A stretch of DNA of 64,000 nt from Anthostomella pinea (Eukaryota; Ascomycota; Sordariomycetes; Xylariales; Xylariaceae). The DNA is taken from contig CAUWAG010000006.1 of NCBI GenBank assembly GCA_963556695.1, forward strand, positions 1,116,001 through 1,180,000, in the 5' to 3' direction. Of this stretch, positions 31,643-43,021 are shown piece by piece; positions within the stretch are counted from its first letter, which is position 1; each line of letters begins with the position of its first letter. The translations under genes and the position numbers were made by a program. The notes below the pieces were generated by a model. It made no database searches. It was not told the origin of the DNA and saw nothing but the letters and a program-made list of their open reading frames with translations.

Positions 31643-33849
31643 GGGATGACAGCCGAGCAGCGTGTGAGGTTGTGATGATGCAGGTGGTGCGTGCTCTTTT
31701 TGGTAGCTGAAGGTTGTAATATTAGGTAAAGGCAATCAATGCCGCCTCGGACATGCACATAGGGCAGTCCCAATCAATGAACAAAATTTCAAACAGAATC
31801 CCAACCTTTCCAGACTAGTCCTACATGTGAATTAGGTCATGCGTTGTCCTTTTGGGTCTTTCTTTCACACCGCCGTCAGAAATTGCGGCCATGACGACCG
31901 ACCGCCCCCCCACCACCGACCGGTGCCAAGCCAGCCATAGACGCATCGTCGGAGACTCCTCCGTCGACGGATCTTCTTGAATTGAGTTTAGCATCTGCGC
32001 AGGCAATCAAAACATGAACCCAATCTAGTCGTCGCGTCCCGGTAGTCCGGCACGCCCGAACGCGTTGCTGCGCCTAAGCTGGAAGTTCGATCAATGAGGG
32101 CTCACCTGGGCTTGGGCTTGTCAGCTAGCCTAAATCAATCGATTGATACTCGATTTTGGTCGGGGGCAGGCAGGCCGTTGAGACAACGTCTATCAAATGC
32201 TACAAAGCGCAAACGAAGAATTGGACCTCCATCAGATCAATACCAGGCGACTGACTACATCGCAGCAGTAGGTATATATGTAGCAATTCAACAGTGGTTC
32301 AAGCAGGCATTTTATTAGAGTTCCAGAATCTCCGCCAAGCTTCCCCCATGCATCTTTCTGCCTTTAACTCGGTGTCCCTGCGTCCTTGTAGATTAATAAC
32401 ATGGATGGATGCACTAACATTATTCATTATCTTCCCGAAATAGTGCATTTGGATCGTGCAGCGGCAGCGGACGGGCGGGAGATAATGTACTGCTGGACCT
32501 GCATCACATCCATGTATACGGCGTAGGAGCAGTAAGGATCATGAAGTTGAATGTGACGGTACTAGGTAGCTGGGGTCTGGGCTGGGGGGGCCGGGCCTGG
32601 TCGGTCGGACGGTGCATGGGAGGTTCGTGAGGTGAGGTGACGCCACGATGTCGCCAGAGGCCACCGCGATACCTACTTGGTCATGAGCCCAAAGTGACGA
32701 CATTCGCAAGTTGAAAACAACCGATGGCCTATGGCACTAAAATAAGCCCCTTCACCGTTCGGCAGAGGGATCCAGCGAGACTGTTTTTAAAGTATGGTCC
32801 GTAGGGCTGGGTCTACGACGCGGGATGGACGCCGGTCGCGTTGCAACGATCAAATGTGGAGACGACTACTACGCAGGGCGACGGGAGCAGCGGGGTGGCG
32901 CGCGGATGGGGCGATCTCTTGTGATTTGGACTCCGTTTTAAGTTTTGCATGTGGAATCCCATCTGCCAGAATGCCATCCATGTCACGATAACGCTATCGA
33001 TAGCGACGAGTGCTGTCACGACTTGCACTCGATGCGCCGCATTGAACCTACGTAGCTGTTGGGGAGACCGGGCTTGGTTCCAGTCACATGGGCTAATTCA
33101 AGAGGAAGATTGGGTAATAATATCTGTCTGTTATTCATTGAGCACTATGATAGGCTCGAAGATGCTACAATCCTTCTCTACCTAGGTAGCGTGATATGCA
33201 GAACGAATTCTCCTGCCCCGAGTCGCTACATCCATCAAATTTCGGTGATCAAAGAGGCGTCTCCCTCAACCACTATAAACAAAATCGCTGTAGAGATGCA
33301 TTCCGCTACTCTCTCGTTCTGTCCCGAATATCAACTCAAATCAAAGTGTAAGAAGGCCCATCTCAATCTCTTCTGAGCCAATGAAACGCCATCCGTGATG
33401 CAGATGAATCCTCCGTTGGAGAGCTCAGCCTGATGAGACCGAAGAGAGCCTCAAGCCGACCGACTGAGGTGAGATGAAAATGTGTGTATGTGGAGTGGAG
33501 TGACCTTTAGGGGAAGGAATCTGCGCACTCCGGGTATCAATGTAGGTGTATCCGCTGATGCTGTGATGTACCGAAACCATACCACACGGTGATGATGTGT
33601 TGACGCTGATGAACCATTAAATCAAATAGCCTGAACCGAGGCCGACAAAGACAAGTGTGTATCGCTGAGGCCATTCTGGAGGCGAAAACCGACCTCCTGA
33701 AAACATGAAAAGCCCTAAACTGAAGGGCGTAGATCGCGGGGGATGTAGTACTGTATGAGACCGTGCAAACTCATGAGTTCCGTTGAGATGAAGACGTGTC
33801 TGTTTAGTCCATGCCTGATGGACCACGAATGCGACCAAGAGGTGTTGCC
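31643..33849. other. 2.2-kb intergenic region
   Basis: No gene recognised. It includes the 12-bp palindrome GCTATCGATAGC at 32993-33004, which recurs at 38675-38686. Confidence 0.35.
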
Positions 33850-35106
33850 TCAAATGTAGCGCTCGACCCAGGTCTTGTCGAACCAGCCAACCTTGTCGAA
33901 TGCAACCCACAGCTGGGAAGCTTTGTTGACATCTATCTTGCAGGCTTGCTGCGCATCGGTTCTGCGGAACTCCTTGCCATTGCGAAGACTTTCAAGGCGT
34001 CTGATGAATATCCTTCGCTTGCTTGCCAGATACTGGGCACAAGTAAGACGCAGATTACACGCAACGGCAAGCTCGTCCGCGTGCAGCAAATTCCGGTGGG
34101 GATCCTTATCGAGATCGACTGGCTGTCCCTTCCACACCACCTTCAGACTATTTGGCTTGTTCGGGAGACTGTCCGTTGGTGGGCAAAAGTCGTGAAGTGC
34201 ATTGAAATCCTCATCTGCTCGAGTGGTTGCAGCTGCACGGCGAGACGAAGGGTCAGGAGTTTCGCTGGCCTTACGCTTGGCCGGTTCTCTCGATGCAGTG
34301 GCTTGCGGTGGTCGAGAGCGAATGGCGCGCGGTCCTGTGGGCTTCGCCTTCGCTTGCTTGGTAACCATTGGCGCCTTTGTCGGGCGAGGACGCTGCGCTT
34401 CTTTGCGAATTTGCTGGGGTTTGGCTGGAAGAATAGGCTGAAGCTTGGACAGCTTGTTTCGTGATGCGCCCGCCCGCCTATCTGCGAGTAGCTGAGCGCG
34501 TTCTCGCTGCAGCCAGGACTTCGGGTTCTCGCTGAATTTCTTCATGACCTCCGACCGAAAATGCAGGACCAACTCATATTCCTCCCGCTTCGGAGGTGTC
34601 GCTTCTTGAAAGAGCTCCGCAGGCCGAGCAACAACATGATGGTCCACGACTGCCTGGGCCTCGACCGACTCGTCCCAGACGAACAGCGGCTGTTGTGCAG
34701 GCGAGTATTCAATACCTTGCGCAGGGTAGAGAATAGGGTCTCTCATCGGGATGACCGAAGACGATGCGACGGAGAGGGCATGATCGTCTGTGGTGGTCGC
34801 AGGAGAGATAGGCGGCGACAACGGCGGAACCACTGGTCCTGGGACTCGTCGCATGTCGGAAACCGTATGACCCATTGAATTCGCCGTACCGCTTTGCGAG
34901 AACGAGTCGAGTTGAGGAGGTTCGGGAGGTGACATCAGATTGCTGATGTCGAGAGGTTTCTTGGACTCTGTGGCCATTGACGAGCCGATTGGCGCCATTG
35001 CAATATCCTTGCTGGTATTTGGAGGATAAGTCGAGAATTGTAAAGGTGAGGGCAGAGTAGTCGGTTTATGATCGCCAAAGGCCATAGATAAACCAAAGGC
35101 AGCCAA
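33850..35106 (-). CDS. SWIRM-domain protein (FUN19/Laf-like)
   Basis: A 418-residue single-exon protein. The first 160 residues are low-complexity (Ser/Pro/Thr-rich), then a basic, Ala/Lys/Pro-rich linker (~190-300), then a C-terminal SWIRM domain of about 90 residues: GQPVDLDKDPHRNLLHADEL, LRLTCAQYLASKRRIF and GKEFRRTDAQQACKIDVNKA. SWIRM domains bind nucleosomal DNA in chromatin complexes; the stand-alone C-terminal form is typical of yeast FUN19 and fission yeast Laf1/Laf2, linked to histone deacetylase complexes. Nuclear role inferred. The gene has a very long upstream region (about 6 kb to the next gene). Confidence 0.82.
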   Translation of the reverse strand: MAAFGLSMAFGDHKPTTLPSPLQFSTYPPNTSKDIAMAPIGSSMATESKKPLDISNLMSPPEPPQLDSFSQSGTANSMGHTVSDMRRVPGPVVPPLSPPISPATTTDDHALSVASSSVIPMRDPILYPAQGIEYSPAQQPLFVWDESVEAQAVVDHHVVARPAELFQEATPPKREEYELVLHFRSEVMKKFSENPKSWLQRERAQLLADRRAGASRNKLSKLQPILPAKPQQIRKEAQRPRPTKAPMVTKQAKAKPTGPRAIRSRPPQATASREPAKRKASETPDPSSRRAAATTRADEDFNALHDFCPPTDSLPNKPNSLKVVWKGQPVDLDKDPHRNLLHADELAVACNLRLTCAQYLASKRRIFIRRLESLRNGKEFRRTDAQQACKIDVNKASQLWVAFDKVGWFDKTWVERYI

Positions 35107-38100
35107 CTACCAAGTTGGTTTGTCAGCGATGGTTTGGAGGGCTGCAGGCAATGCGATGCGGTGCAGGTGCAGGTGGCAAAGACGCAGGCAGAAACCTAAT
35201 TGCGACACAACTATGAGTCAATTGCTGAGTGGTAGCTGTGGCAGACTCAGTTGCAATCATGTGCAATGTGGCGGCCGCGCTTCTTATAAATTGGTGCTTG
35301 TGTTGGGTTGGGTTGACTCGATTGGATTGTCTGTGGGTTGGTGTTGAAGGTGTTGGAAGTGAGGGAGGGATTGATGAATGCGTACAATTATGGGCCTCCT
35401 TAATGTTGGAAGTTAGAAGGCGAGCAGAGTTGGTTTCGGAGGAATCGGTAGAAATAGGTTTCTGTTGGTTCCTGAGGCTTCTATTGTGTGCTGGTCCGAG
35501 AATGTGAATCATCCAACAATGGCAGCTGGACAATGGGGATAGGCAACCAAGATGTATTGTTGCTAGTAGGAGGCGACACATGCAATGGGCTGCGATGCTA
35601 GTTATCACCATTGGTGGGGTGACAAATCCAATTGAAGGCTCGATCAGAGTGGTCTAAGCACCAAGTCGGCAAGGGAGCACGGATGATAGATAATCGTAGA
35701 ATCACCACCGCGCGTGGGTGGCAAATGGACGGGGCAGACAGTTCGATGCGAGTCGGCGTGACTGGAATCGCGAAGAAGGATGAGAAGAGGAAGAACGAAC
35801 AAAAAGGTGTGGAAACTTGGGACTATCCAGCGGACGGATAACGCTCCAGTAGATGTAGGAGAAGGAAACTTGGGACTATCCAGCGGACGGATAACGCTCC
35901 AGTAGATGTAGGAGAAGGAAACTGAGGATTGTCACTGGCATCCCGATTAACGAACCTTAACCTGGTGACTTCAGGTATTGTTTGGGCTGTACCTCGTGCG
36001 GACAGCAGACGTGGATGGCTTCTGGTGGTGGTGTCGTCGAGGAGTCACACTCCTCCCCCTCCACGGCCAGAGTGCCCCTCCAGTAGTCATCAATCAGATA
36101 GGCAGCCATGGCAGGGCCGGGGCAGACGCGGCGTGCGGGCGCAGGGATCATTGGCTTTCTCAGGGACCGGCCCTGCGTGAGTGTTATGAAGGTTGTCTGT
36201 CATGTACCGCAAGTACCGCAGTGGGAATCGGTACTTGGGGAATCGGAGCAGTGACTCCGTCCGCCTTGGGCGCTGCGTGCCACGAGTGAGCCATTTGTGG
36301 ACCTCATGCCCTTGGGAGAGACAGCACCACATGTAAAACTTAAAAGTCAATGCTCTCTCTCTTGTCCAACGTTGCCCAAAACCAACAGTGAACTTGATAA
36401 GGGTACGAACCTGCCGGGGTTGACTGCATTCTGCTTGTATGCTCTGCTGCTTTCGGCCGCATTCCTCAGAGTATCAAAGAGGGGTCGAGAATGTCGGTAA
36501 ACTACCAACTTCATGCCAGGCTGAGAAGACTCAAGGCCTGCATTAGCAGGTCCAATCCAATGCCAATGCCATGCCAGTGGGCTTGTAGTGTGCTCGTAGC
36601 ACCTAGTGGAACGGGACAGCGACACCGAGCTCGAAGAGTGACCGCTTTGGCTCAGCTTCAACGATGAGGATCGTGAAATGGATAACGCGGAGATGTGGCA
36701 GTGTGGGGGCGGATGACAGTCAAAGAAAGCAGAGCAGAGGCGAGAGGGGTGACACTTGTCTCCAGTGCCTCCTACATGCACTTCATGGACCGGCCAATCA
36801 GTGGCATGTCTGATCCAGTTCCCCAGCTTGACGCCCGACATCTTACCGCGCACCTCATTAGGTACGCACGATAGGCAGTCATACCTGAGCTTATTCGGCC
36901 GGGCGGCTCTCCGTATTGATACGTGTTGATCCGCCTCGAATTGCACGTCGTTGCGAAACAGAGACGACGAATCCGGGCAACACACGCGCACCGAGGCAAT
37001 TGGTGTATCTTCCCCTCTCATTCTTGAGAGAGCTTATCGGCCAAATGACAATGAGGTGATATTGTTTGTCGAGAGAGCGTTCGCGGCACATTGCGTTTGG
37101 TATGTGAGGGTAGGCCTCGAACGTCGCGCCCTGCATTAGACGCCAATGGCACCATCGCGTTGCACAGGCTAGGGTGCTGCGTGATGCCCTTTCTAGGTAT
37201 GGGCGAACGTTATGATATCTCGATTCCAGGTTCGGCTCGCTGGTTGAGAACCAATGTCGGGATGCCATGGTCTTCGCAACAGGCGTACAATACCGAGTGG
37301 CAAAATAAACGAAGCAATTACAACCATCGGCAGGCTATAAGATCGAAGTTGAGCTGTATCTGACATGTCACCCTCCTGTCAGCCAACAAAGCTGCCAAGC
37401 TACAAGTGGTGCAGAAGTACCTAGGCAAACTACTAGCATCATGTACGAATCCAATTGGTGTGGGGACAGGACCTCTACATCCATATGGGCCAGGGATTCG
37501 TTGAATGTAGCAGCAGGCAGCCGGGGAGCTGTAGGTAGGCAGGTAGGAGGTATGTCGTCGATAGGGGGAAAGCATAGACAGAGGCAGGCTGGGATACGGG
37601 AACGATCATCGACAGGGGTGAACTTGATGACTGGTCGTCGCATTGCCTCGTCCTTTGGCAGGAAGAATGCTGCCGTGCCACGACTGCCTGCCGTAGCGAA
37701 TGCCTACTGCCTAGAATCCGGGAGCAACCGACGGGTTGACGGCGATGCTCAGTCGTCGTCCAATGGCAGCCTACCGCTATGACAACAAGGCAATTGCATT
37801 GGTATCCAGGCTCTGCAGTGTCAGACGGAGGACTGGCATCAGAGTGGGCGGAAACAAAGAGAGTCCGAGAGAGTTCGACGGGCGGATAAAGCGGGTAGCA
37901 CAGGCTCTCGGGAGAATACGCAATGCCATTGACCGATCGCGAGCTGAGAGCAGACGAACTGCTACGGCAAGCAGAGCAGAAGCCCGACCGAAACAGCGTG
38001 TGGGCTTCGCCACCTCGGAGAAGTTGAGGAGGAGCAGGAGCAGAAGGACGAGGAACAATAGGGCAATTGGCCAATCAGGGCTGCGAATTGAGTTGGAGCT

Positions 38101-41100
38101 GTGGGCTGGATCTTCTTCTTCTTCATGCGCAAGCCCGGTGAGTCATATCAGTCATAGCAGAGCCCGACCGAAGCCAAGAAGGAGGTATCAATAGTAGAGG
38201 ACTGACATTTCGCAAAGAGATCGGGAATGATTGCACAGCGAGGGAGAAAATTGTCGTGACAGGCGACAGAACAACGGCAATAACAGGCAACTCCTTCCTC
38301 TTCATTGGCTGCTGGCAGGCATAGTCAAAACACACTGGTCTCCTTTGAGCTTAGCGCTATCATATTTTATCGATAAGCTGCTATCGCCTACCCCTTTGCC
38401 TCGTTTTGCCTGATGCTGCTAGCAACCGCTTGGCAGGTCTCTTTTCCTTGCGTAAAGTACCTCTACCGACAGCCTCCATCTCCGGTACGTGGCCCTCGAG
38501 CCACTCACATCGTGTGTCATCTGGTGAAGTCACAAGCCACCGACTGCAACCACCACAACGGGGCGTGCCATTAGGCCGCCCACCTGGGTTGATAAGGTAC
38601 TCCAGATTCCTGATCTGCCCGAGGATGTCGGCGATAACCATAATGAAACCACACATCTGCTTCCTATCCTGCCAGCTATCGATAGCGAGCCAGACGGCTG
38701 ACGACATCGGCGCTGCCGCCGCGAGGACACGACATGGACGAGACGACAACAGGTATGACATCTCACTTCAGACGGATGTAGGCGGACATGTCATGGTCAA
38801 AGTCCAGTGGCCGCCGTCATCCTCAATTGGAATGTCCGCCCCCCGACGGATCCGGCCCTGCCGCTGCGTCTCGAAGCTGACCCATCCTGCTGGAATTACG
38901 CGAGAAATGCTAATAGATAACCGCTTCTCTGACGTTCGCGCCAGCTACGCCTCTAGCTGCTTCATGTCCCTACATTTAGCACTGCGTGACGTTGGCGCTA
39001 GCTCAAGATGGAGGTGAGGATTCGTAATAATAAGGTTCGCGAGCGAGCCTTCGTGCAATTTCGTCGCAGAAGACAGAGTAAGACATTGACTTTCGATGGC
39101 GTCAAAGGCAACGGCTGTCCTTCGGCAACCTGAAGCTAATCTAGGTCCGTCAGCTCTGGTGCTGTTACATGGTTTAAAATCTAACGGCAAAGCCATGTAC
39201 GACAAAATACCTTACCCTTCGACGAATCGGTCCCGGGACCTGGTTTCCGATCGCCTCACCTGGTGGTAGGTAGGACGGCTCGCCCCATTGAACTCTACCT
39301 CATGAAGCTATCGCCACAGAGCGTACAAGCCTGTGGACCTGCGGTGTGCTGGGATTCCTCGACCGGGACACAAAGCACAGAACGTTAAGAGCGCGCGGTG
39401 CCAGTCGACATTCACGGACGCCTAGCTGAACACTTCAGAGCACCTGTAGTTCCGTTTATCTGCTCTTCTCGGTCAGTAACGCGCCCCCTTCCCCGTTCAA
39501 GGGTCTTGTCTTACTCCACCACCATTTCCTCATATTCGCTTCCCCTCCGGTTGCGCCTCGGGGATGTACCCACCACATGATCTCGGCGGCACGAGCCTTG
39601 ATGGACCGGGTCGCTTAGATCCGCGACAACGGTCCCACCCACATAGTCTGGAGGGCGTCGTCTCTCTTATCGTTCGTTATCTGTGTCTTGACAGACACAC
39701 CTCCTCCATCACCAGCTCCCTGATCACGCTTCACGGATAGCAGAGGTCACTTGACCCTCACTTTCCATCAACCAAGACATGGGCCGTGGCGGTGATACCT
39801 CCAGGTAGTCATGCGCCACAGTCGTCGTTTCGTGATGGTGTGCAAATCCACTTTCACATGCCACCCCGTCCCACCTCTGTGCGAATGCCTCCAACTCCTC
39901 CTGATGACTGTCTAGAGATGTTCGTACCCCGCCATTCATTTGACGTTCCATCGTGCCGCGATAGTCCGCCCAGCTGCATGCGTTATCGATAGACTATCGT
40001 ACCCCTTTCACCCCTGTCTCACCCTTCTTATCGTTCTGTTATCGCAGCATCATCAATCCCTTCTTTCTTTGCTCCCATCATCAGTCGTTCTTTGAAGGAC
40101 GACGATGGCTCCCGACTGCATTTTGTCAGCCGGTATCATTGATATCGGCATCCACCTGGAACGCCATTGAGATGGCCACCCATGACTTCCCAGGGGCATC
40201 TCTCGGGACTGTCATGAAGGCAAATTACCTACGTTGCAACCAACCATCCCACCGCCGTTTCTGGTTTCTTGTCAGCCTGCATTGCAGCTTTGGTCGCCGT
40301 TGGTTCAACTTCGCATAACCCCATTCCAGTCTCTTCTAGGCCGGCCCGCTGAATCGAAAGGGGCCCTCTCATATGGCGTCGAGAGGCTCTCCGGCTGTCT
40401 ACTCCATTGTGAAGTCATCGCTCGAATGAGGTCGATTTGTCGATGATCAATTGCCCGCCCGGTAACTACTTGCGACGTGTAATCGAATGAGGTCAAACGG
40501 AAATTTGTCCTATGCGTTGTTCCCGCGCCACACCTCTCACCGTACCACATCCTTGGCTGCCCGGCACTGGCATTGCGGCTCGAACCTCGATGCTCTACGT
40601 AACTCCTCTCACCGACGTCCTCGGCCAATCTCATACCCGGTGCAAGATGCCCAAGACAGCATCTGTCAGTATTTCGGTTCGCAGGCAGGTTGTACCAAAC
40701 AATGAACCGTTTGCAAATCCCTGGTTGAGTCGGCATGAACCAAACTCCCATCTTATTGTGATATGCGCAACCACCTCCTGGATTCACATTGGCTCAAACT
40801 CCGTTTGGGTTTCTACAGAATATGACAAGTAGGGTCGCACCATGGCTCTGTCGAGTCAGATGGTTGTTTTGGGAAGGAACCATGGCCTAGGAGGTCCTCG
40901 TAGGGAAACTACATACTTGAGGTCTCCTCCTGCCGTTGTTGTGCGCTTTATATTACGCAAATCTTCAACCCACACTCTGCGTTAGCCGGTGGGCCTTCTA
41001 CTGCAAACGAATACCATATTTGCGGAGACCACGATACCTACCTTACCGATTGCCCGCAGACCTCATCCAACCCCGACCCGAACGAAGCAACGGACGCTAG

Positions 41101-41208
41101 TGACAAAGGCCTGCCTCCTCGCGAGCTTCGCTGGCCGAGATCCCGTTTCACGATAACCCCTCTGCCACGTCACGAGCAACTTGGAAGTGGCATCACAGAC
41201 TGGGACCA
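35107..41208. other. 6.1-kb gene-poor interval between divergent genes
   Basis: Apart from a 53-bp tandem duplication at 35811-35916 and the palindrome at 38675-38686, no conserved coding exon, tRNA or transposon end was recognised. Short open frames on both strands lack domains. Moderately GC, with CT-rich and Pro/Ser-like low complexity. Could be long promoter/5' UTR DNA for the SWIRM gene, an unrecognised lncRNA, or fast-evolving genes with many introns. Confidence 0.4.
35811..35916 (+). repeat. Perfect 53-bp tandem duplication
   Basis: Two identical 53-bp units beginning GGAAACTTGGGACTATCCAG, with the first seven bases of a third. No mismatch between copies, so the duplication is recent. 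It lies about 0.7 kb upstream of the SWIRM gene start. Confidence 0.92.
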
Positions 41209-41766
41209 ATGGCAGCATCAAGCTGGACCAGCACGCTCTACCCATCCGACCTGTTCGTCGAGGCGTGCGGCGCCATCGTCTTCGACACCTCGAAATATCC
41301 GGAGGAGGTGTGCCTGCTGTACGACTTAGAGGACGACGAATGGCTACTGCCCAAGGGCCGGCGGAACTGCAACGAGACCCGGCAAGCCGCAGCGATACGC
41401 GAAGTCAGGGAAGAAACAGGCTACGGCATCCATCTGCGGCCGGTGACCCTGGCCACGAGGGCGCCCTTACAACGCGAGGCAGCGAACGTCGCAGACGTGC
41501 CGCGGACGTACGACGGGCTGACGGAGCCGTTCATACTGGACGTCCGGGACTTGGGCCAGGGGAAGGGCGTGAAGCTCGTCTGGTGGTTCGTCGCCGAGGT
41601 GGACGGCATGGTGGGCGAGGGCGAGGCGCAGTTCGAGGCGCAGTTCGTTCGGTACGACGAGGCGGTTCAGAGGCTGACGTTCCAGAAGGACCGCGAAGTG
41701 TTGGCGAGAGCTATACAGGTCGTGGAGCGTCCGGAGCACAGCAATGGAGTTGCGGGGACGAACTGA
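41209..41766 (+). CDS. Nudix hydrolase
   Basis: A 185-residue single-exon protein with a full Nudix box: GRRNCNETRQAAAIREVREETGYG fits Gx5Ex7REUxEExGU, at about residues 50-73. It is preceded by CGAIVFDTSKYPEEVCLLYDL and WLLPKGR. Nudix enzymes hydrolyse nucleoside diphosphates linked to another moiety; short fungal members of this type are often annotated as diadenosine/diphosphoinositol polyphosphate hydrolases. The C-terminal half (FEAQFVRYDEAVQRLTF) fits that group, but the substrate is not determined by sequence. Confidence 0.82.
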   Translation: MAASSWTSTLYPSDLFVEACGAIVFDTSKYPEEVCLLYDLEDDEWLLPKGRRNCNETRQAAAIREVREETGYGIHLRPVTLATRAPLQREAANVADVPRTYDGLTEPFILDVRDLGQGKGVKLVWWFVAEVDGMVGEGEAQFEAQFVRYDEAVQRLTFQKDREVLARAIQVVERPEHSNGVAGTN

Positions 41767-42807
41767 AAAGTTGGTGTACACAGGTTCCCCCGAGTTCAGT
41801 CTTCATGATACCTACTATTGCATGAATTAGCAGCCTATGAAGGAGGCGTTGAATCGAACCATCTCACATCTCTACATGAAGACCTTCGCCAAAAGGTATT
41901 GAGTAACGCACTTCTCATAGCGAAATATTCGCTGGCGATAGTCACGCCGCAGCAAACGTATTTCATTTGAGGGACTTGTCGGCGTCTTTCCTTGCTGATC
42001 TCGTTTACTGCCCCGACAGGACAGGACGGAACGACGACAGGCCGGCTTAGTTACCATTCACCACTCCAAGCCCTTGGACAGCGCGACGGTGCGCACCGCC
42101 AGACCGCCCCCGCCCGCAATGTGATTCACGTAGAGTATATAACCTCATTCTCTGCCGGCGTTTGGTGCGCGCCACCGCCACGGTGTAACATCTTGTCCGC
42201 TCGATCGCGAAAGCACCGCGCGCTCTTGACGTTCTGTGTATTGTGTTCCCGGTCGAGGAATCCCAGCACTCCACAGGCGATGTTGACGTTGAAGTTGAAG
42301 AGGATTGGTCGGTTTCCTAGTGATGACTCGATCATCTCAAGGACTTCGGGACTGGGCGGCAGGATGGATGTGTTTGCACACTACATGTTGCTGGCGGCAG
42401 TGAGGGCTTTTGGGTGGGCACAGTAGCCTCTTCGCCCAAGAGTTGAACATAAGGGGCAGAGAGCCAGACTGGGAGTATGTACTTGAAGCTTAACTCTGTG
42501 ATGATGTCGTGCACTTAACTTCTGGCTGGTACCATACGCGGACGTTCTTCTCTTGTTCGGGTCATGAAGGGGTTGAATCGCGAGTTTCCTCGCGGCCCTT
42601 GGATGGCCGCTAAATACCTCCCACAGCCGGCTCAGGGTCGTCGCCGCCCCCTCTTTAGAGATGATAGATGGTACGACAACCCAGCCGTGCTTTTGCTAGT
42701 AAGCCTTTGCCTCGGCAAGCCGGTCAATCTCACGTCTTCGGTAGTGCCGGTCATGGTGGACAGCTGTGTTTAGGTTCAGATGTTGACTGGAACGGAAATG
42801 ATGGGTA
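41767..42807. other. Intergenic, nothing recognised
   Basis: Includes an open frame at 41992-42426 without recognisable features. The right boundary is the left end of a MITE. Confidence 0.3.
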
Positions 42808-43021
42808 CACTGAACTTCCACAAGTCTCTGTACGCCCCTTGTTCGGCAACCAAAGGGTGTATTCAACGGAAGTGGAATAATTGTTCTGGAATAAGCACAG
42901 CAGTTGGGTTATTGGATTCAATCTGCTGATTCTGAGATACTTATTCCATTAATATGAATGTAGCACTAAGATCTAAAGACTGATAGAGGCATGCCGAACG
43001 TAGACTTATGAGGGTTGAGTG
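42808..43021. mobile_element. 214-bp MITE with TA target duplication (copy 2)
   Basis: Same length and same terminal sequence family as the element at 9702-9915: the left starts CACTGAACTTCCACAAGTC, and the right end on the opposite strand reads CACTCAACCCTCATAAGTC. TA flanks both sides (42806-42807 and 43022-43023). The interior differs strongly from copy 1, though both contain GAATAAG and ACTTATTCC near mid-element. Confidence 0.75.

Noticed and set aside
33811..34464. 217-codon plus-strand frame opposite the SWIRM gene
   Set aside because: Antisense shadow of a well-supported SWIRM domain.
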